DNA from: Pseudomonadota bacterium
GTDB taxonomy: Bacteria; Pseudomonadota; Gammaproteobacteria; Acidiferrobacterales; Acidiferrobacteraceae
Assembly (NCBI GenBank): GCA_021795255.1
Contig: JAJYPQ010000155.1
Span: 1 to 8,124 of the forward strand
Length of the DNA: 8,124 nucleotides
Reading direction: 5' to 3'
Shown here: in pieces, positions 5,498 through 8,124 of the stretch
Position numbering within the stretch: position 1 is the first letter of the stretch
How the letters are laid out: the number at the start of each line of letters is the position of its first letter
Program-made: the position numbers and the translations under genes
The notes under the pieces: model-generated
Told to the model about the DNA's origin: nothing
The model's database searches: none
The model's input: only the letters and a program-made list of their open reading frames with translations

Positions 5498-6948
5498 CGG
5501 GTCACCTGCGCCGCCTGAACAAAGAAGTGCCATAAAATCGGTGGCCACCACAGACCCAAGACGGTAAGAGGAATCAGGGTAAGCCACATAGGGACCGTCA
5601 TCCACGGACTAAGACGCATATCGGGCCGGTGGTCGTTGACCGGACCCGCGCCGAAAACCATTTGCCGAAAGTGTTGGAGGAAGCCGATAAAAATCACGAT
5701 CAACAGCAAAACCATGACCGCTACCGCCCAGATGTTGGGGCTTGCCATCCCGGCGCGCAGAATGGCGATCTCGCTTTGGAAAAGGCCAAAGGGCGGGGCG
5801 CCGGTGATAGCGACCGCTCCGAGCAGCCAGATGATTCCGGTCACAGGGTAAAATTTGAGAACGCGCCTTATCATTCTCATGTCCTTGCTGCGGTAGGCGC
5901 GCATCATATTTCCGGCGCCAAAAAACATCAGGGACTTATTGAGGGCGTGGTTCAGCATGTGGTACATGGCGCCGGCGATACCGAGAATGCCACCAAAACC
6001 AAAGCCGAGAGCGACGATACCCATATGCTCGACGCTGGAATAAGCCATGAGACGCTTCGCACCGGTTTGCCGGACAATAAAAAGTCCCGCGATCACAAGC
6101 GAGAGTGCACCCAGGACCACCAATGCGGTCTGGCCCTCAAGGCCGGCACCTCCGGCCTTGAGGATGCCCAGGAATCGTACGATCCCGAGCATGGCGGTAT
6201 TCAAGAGCGCGCCGGAGAGCATAGCGGAGACGGGCGCCGGGCCCTCGCTGTGAGCGTCGGGAAGCCAGGTGTGCATGGGGGCGAGACCGACCTTGGTCCC
6301 AAAGCCCACAAGGGTTAATAGGAAGGCAAGAAGCAGAAGTGGCTTAGGGCTTAAGGCCGCAATCGATCGCAGGTGGCCCCAGGTCATACTATATACCGGA
6401 CCCGACTGCAGCGTTCCCGCCCAGTAGAAAAATACGATACCAAGAAGTGCCAGCGAAAGGCCGGCCGAGACGATGATGATGTACTTCCAGGCCGCCTCCG
6501 CACTCTCCGCCTCGCGTTCAAACCCGACCAGGAAGGCGCTCACGATGGTCGTGAGGTCGATCGCGATCCAGTAAATCCCGGGATTATTCATAAACGGCGC
6601 AATGAACATGGTCAGAGCGAATCCGCACAGGAGCGCATAGAAGCCCGGCAGACGGCGGGCCTCGTCGGTAAGAAGTCGCATGTAGCCGATCGCGTACAAC
6701 GAGGCCAACGCATAGACGATGGCGACGCACAGGACTATCCAGAGACCAAGAGGCGTCAGGAGCAGGAAGTGGTCAGCGAGAACGATCTTGCGATGGGGCG
6801 CTGTGAGGATGAGGGCGAGGCTCGCGACCAAGGTCGCGCTAGCGGCCGCGAGGTTGAGGTACTCAGCGAAGCGGGGTCGGCCAATAAGCAGGATAAGGCT
6901 GATCGCAAGTACCGGCACAAGCCACAGACAGAGAATAAGGGCGCCCAT
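5494..6948 (-). CDS. hyfF: HyfF-type proton-channel (NuoL/M/N-like) membrane subunit
   Basis: This 484-residue polytopic membrane protein is of the HyfF type within the NuoL/M/N antiporter-like family, a probable proton channel of the complex. E. coli HyfF is somewhat longer, at about 526 residues. Visible marks are YWIAIDLTT (126-134), Lys219 in GFGTKVGLAPMHTWLPDAHSE (about 215-235; TM7 lysine and the family's best signature), SSVEHMG (304-310), HALNKSLMFFGAG (334-346) with Lys338, and Glu393 in FGLFQSEIAIL (TM12). Asp131 stands where the TM5 glutamate is usual, a conservative change. The gene starts inside a TGATG junction with hyfE and ends in an ATGA junction with hyfG, so all three are probably translated together. 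The protein could also be labelled NuoM-like or hydrogenase-4 subunit F; the neighbours decide for HyfF. Confidence 0.92.
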   Translation of the reverse strand: MGALILCLWLVPVLAISLILLIGRPRFAEYLNLAAASATLVASLALILTAPHRKIVLADHFLLLTPLGLWIVLCVAIVYALASLYAIGYMRLLTDEARRLPGFYALLCGFALTMFIAPFMNNPGIYWIAIDLTTIVSAFLVGFEREAESAEAAWKYIIIVSAGLSLALLGIVFFYWAGTLQSGPVYSMTWGHLRSIAALSPKPLLLLAFLLTLVGFGTKVGLAPMHTWLPDAHSEGPAPVSAMLSGALLNTAMLGIVRFLGILKAGGAGLEGQTALVVLGALSLVIAGLFIVRQTGAKRLMAYSSVEHMGIVALGFGFGGILGIAGAMYHMLNHALNKSLMFFGAGNMMRAYRSKDMRMIRRVLKFYPVTGIIWLLGAVAITGAPPFGLFQSEIAILRAGMASPNIWAVAVMVLLLIVIFIGFLQHFRQMVFGAGPVNDHRPDMRLSPWMTVPMWLTLIPLTVLGLWWPPILWHFFVQAAQVTR

Positions 6949-7628
6949 CAGCCCACCAACTTTTGGAGGTAGCGGCTACTGGTTGTTCCCGCATGCAGTT
7001 GTAGGTAGCGCATGAGCATCCCGAACGTGAGCACGATGATGAGAAGATCGAAGAGAATCACCAGTTCAAGTAAAAGGGGCATCCCCGGAACGAGAATCTG
7101 CGAGCCGAGAAATATGCCGTTTTCGATAACGAGTAGCCCGAGGATGTGACTAATCGCCTCCGATCGTAGGATCATCATCAGAAAGCCGATCAACTTGAGG
7201 CTCAGCATACAGGTGAGGGCGAGCACAATGATGGTGTCGGCGGTGTGCAGGCTGTGGCCGATTCTGCGTCCCACGACAAAGGCGATGATCACAAGGATCG
7301 TGCCCAAGACCAGGCTCGACGAGGGTTTCAGGAAAGCGGTGAACTCGCGTTCCAGATGGAGCCTGTCGGCGAGCCGCAAAATGAGATAGGGCAGCAGGCT
7401 ACCGCGGAAGAGCGCTGTTAGGATGGCGATGACGTAAAGCTCGGGGTAATGCCCAAAGTAGCCCACCGCGGCGGACAGGCCGGCTATGGTCCAGGACTCG
7501 AGAGCAAAGGCATAGATGTGATTCTTGAGCCAATGCGAGCCCAGCATAACAAAGGAAAGAATGAGGCTAATGATGGCCAGCATGCTAAAGAGAGAGGTGG
7601 CCAGCGGGTTGATGTGCAGGATAAACAT
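6948..7628 (-). CDS. hyfE: HyfE-type membrane subunit with NuoK-like C-terminal part
   Basis: This 226-residue membrane protein has about seven hydrophobic segments and matches HyfE of hydrogenase 4 (about 216 residues in E. coli). The N-terminal half includes ALESWTIAG (42-50) and ILTALFRGSLLPYLI (69-83), a conserved HyfE stretch. The C-terminal half resembles NuoK: LGLLVIENGIF (163-173) with Glu169 and PLLLELVILFDLL (184-196) with Glu188. These match in position the two membrane glutamates on the proton path of NuoK. The final 20 residues are polar and probably cytoplasmic. It starts 6 bases after the hyfC-like stop, with AGGTG inside the end of that gene as a likely ribosome binding site, and its TGA overlaps the hyfF ATG by one base. 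It probably links the NuoH-like subunit to the antiporter-like channels. Confidence 0.9.
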   Translation of the reverse strand: MFILHINPLATSLFSMLAIISLILSFVMLGSHWLKNHIYAFALESWTIAGLSAAVGYFGHYPELYVIAILTALFRGSLLPYLILRLADRLHLEREFTAFLKPSSSLVLGTILVIIAFVVGRRIGHSLHTADTIIVLALTCMLSLKLIGFLMMILRSEAISHILGLLVIENGIFLGSQILVPGMPLLLELVILFDLLIIVLTFGMLMRYLQLHAGTTSSRYLQKLVG

Positions 7629-7634
7629 GCGCGC

Positions 7635-8124
7635 TTACACCTGGTACGCGACGATCGCGAGTACGGCAAAAAGGAAGGACGCGGCGAGAGGCTCCTGATA
7701 TCGGTAGAAGCGCAGGCGCGACTGCATCGTGTCCACTATGACCATAACAAGACCAAGGGCTGCATACTTCCCAACGATCCAGCCGATGGCTAGGAGTACG
7801 GCCCCCAGGTGACCCGAGTGCGCAAGTCCCCAGGGAAAAAGAAATACGTTTAGGAAGATGGTGTACAGGATGAACTGCTTCATCCAGCCGGCCCATCTCA
7901 GTAAGGCCAGCAAGGGCCCAGAATATTCGAGCACTCGAGCCTCGTCGATCATGTATATTTCGTAGGGAATCGTTGAATGAATGGGCAGGCGATCCGTTTC
8001 GACGGTCAAAAGGATCAGAAAAGCGGCCACGAGAAAGACGTGCGCCGGGCTCCAATAGGCAACAGGGCTTTTCGCGAGCAGGTGGTTTGCTACGAAGGGC
8101 AACATGGCATGGTCAAGGAAGGTA
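7635..8124 (-). CDS. hyfC: HyfC/HycD-type (NuoH-like) membrane subunit, 3' part only
   Basis: Only the C-terminal 162 or so residues are in the window. The reading frame stays open to the right edge (THR-PHE-LEU-ASP-HIS-ALA precede the Met at 8105), so that Met is not the start. HyfC and HycD proteins are about 310-320 residues, so roughly half is missing. The protein is the NuoH-like subunit that anchors the peripheral arm in the membrane. The diagnostic stretch is ETDRLPIHSTIP followed by YMIDEARVLEYSGPLLAL (about residues 36-68 counted from that Met), matching the acidic cytoplasmic loop of HycD/HyfC that contacts the large and small subunits. Hydrophobic segments follow at about 76-95, 100-125 and 138-156. 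It ends in TAA 6 bases before hyfE. It is the first visible gene of the operon; the promoter and any earlier genes lie outside. Confidence 0.9.
   Translation of the reverse strand, partial: TFLDHAMLPFVANHLLAKSPVAYWSPAHVFLVAAFLILLTVETDRLPIHSTIPYEIYMIDEARVLEYSGPLLALLRWAGWMKQFILYTIFLNVFLFPWGLAHSGHLGAVLLAIGWIVGKYAALGLVMVIVDTMQSRLRFYRYQEPLAASFLFAVLAIVAYQV

Larger units (their letters stand above)
531..8124 (-). other. Single leftward operon: Ehr-type complex genes followed by crcB and DUF190
   Basis: All eight genes are on the minus strand. Junctions are TAA-6 bases-ATG (hyfC/hyfE), TGATG (hyfE/hyfF), ATGA (hyfF/hyfG), a 10-base gap (hyfG/fusion gene), an 11- or 23-base overlap (fusion gene/hyfB), a 28-base gap (hyfB/crcB) and an 8-base gap (crcB/DUF190). 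No gap is long enough for a promoter with regulatory sites or a terminator. Co-transcription is inferred. The 5' end is outside the window. No convincing minus-strand terminator is seen downstream of 531. Confidence 0.85.

Noticed and set aside
5498..5605. Upstream ATG at 5605 as the start of the large subunit
   Set aside because: It would overlap hyfF by over 100 bases and add a sequence unlike the family. The ATG at 5497 has an ATGA junction and an AGGTGA ribosome binding site.
5629..6318. 229-codon plus-strand open frame
   Set aside because: It lies antisense within hyfF, has very polar composition rich in His, Asp and Gly, and shows no family motif. It is a shadow of the high-G+C gene opposite.
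6373..6972. 199-codon plus-strand open frame
   Set aside because: It is antisense to the 5' part of hyfF, is rich in Arg, Asp and Glu as expected for the complement of a membrane protein gene, and has no motif.
3223..8124. Calling the locus a hydrogenase 4 or formate hydrogenlyase
   Set aside because: The large subunit lacks both cysteine pairs that bind the NiFe centre, and no formate dehydrogenase or Hyp maturation gene is in view.

Overview
The window comes from a bacterial chromosome of moderate-to-high G+C. It is almost filled by one leftward (minus-strand) operon with very tight gene spacing. The gene families are typical of a respiratory, probably Gram-negative (proteobacterial) organism. 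A fluoride exporter beside a proton-linked membrane complex would suit an acidophilic lithotroph, but that is a weak inference and the sequence does not name the organism.

Layout in the direction of transcription, right to left: the 3' half of a hyfC/hycD-type (NuoH-like) gene cut by the window edge (7635-8124); hyfE-like (6948-7628); hyfF-like (5494-6948); a hyfG/hycE-like large subunit (4025-5497); a fused ferredoxin/NuoB-like small subunit (3223-4014); hyfB-like (1260-3245); crcB (857-1231); and a DUF190 gene (531-848). Junctions are a 6-base gap, a TGATG overlap, an ATGA overlap, a 10-base gap carrying a strong ribosome binding site, an 11- or 23-base overlap, a 28-base gap and an 8-base gap. 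All eight genes are probably co-transcribed from a promoter outside the window. Bases 1-530 hold no gene I can identify, only coding-like fragments and inverted repeats.

The six Hyf-type proteins together make a membrane complex related to respiratory complex I and group 4 [NiFe] hydrogenases. It has two antiporter-like proton channels (HyfB and HyfF types), a NuoH-like and a NuoK-like membrane subunit, and a peripheral arm with a NuoC/NuoD-like large subunit and a NuoB-like small subunit.

The main point is that the large subunit has lost all four cysteines that hold the NiFe centre. SGVG replaces the first CxxC and SFGLTIAGADR replaces the C-terminal DPCxxCTDR-type motif. The small subunit keeps its four cluster cysteines and has gained a fused two-cluster ferredoxin domain. 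The machine is therefore best called an energy-converting hydrogenase-related (Ehr-type) complex, not a hydrogenase or formate hydrogenlyase. Its redox reaction is unknown. The attached crcB-DUF190 pair is compositionally more AT-rich and adds a fluoride-export function at the distal end of the operon.
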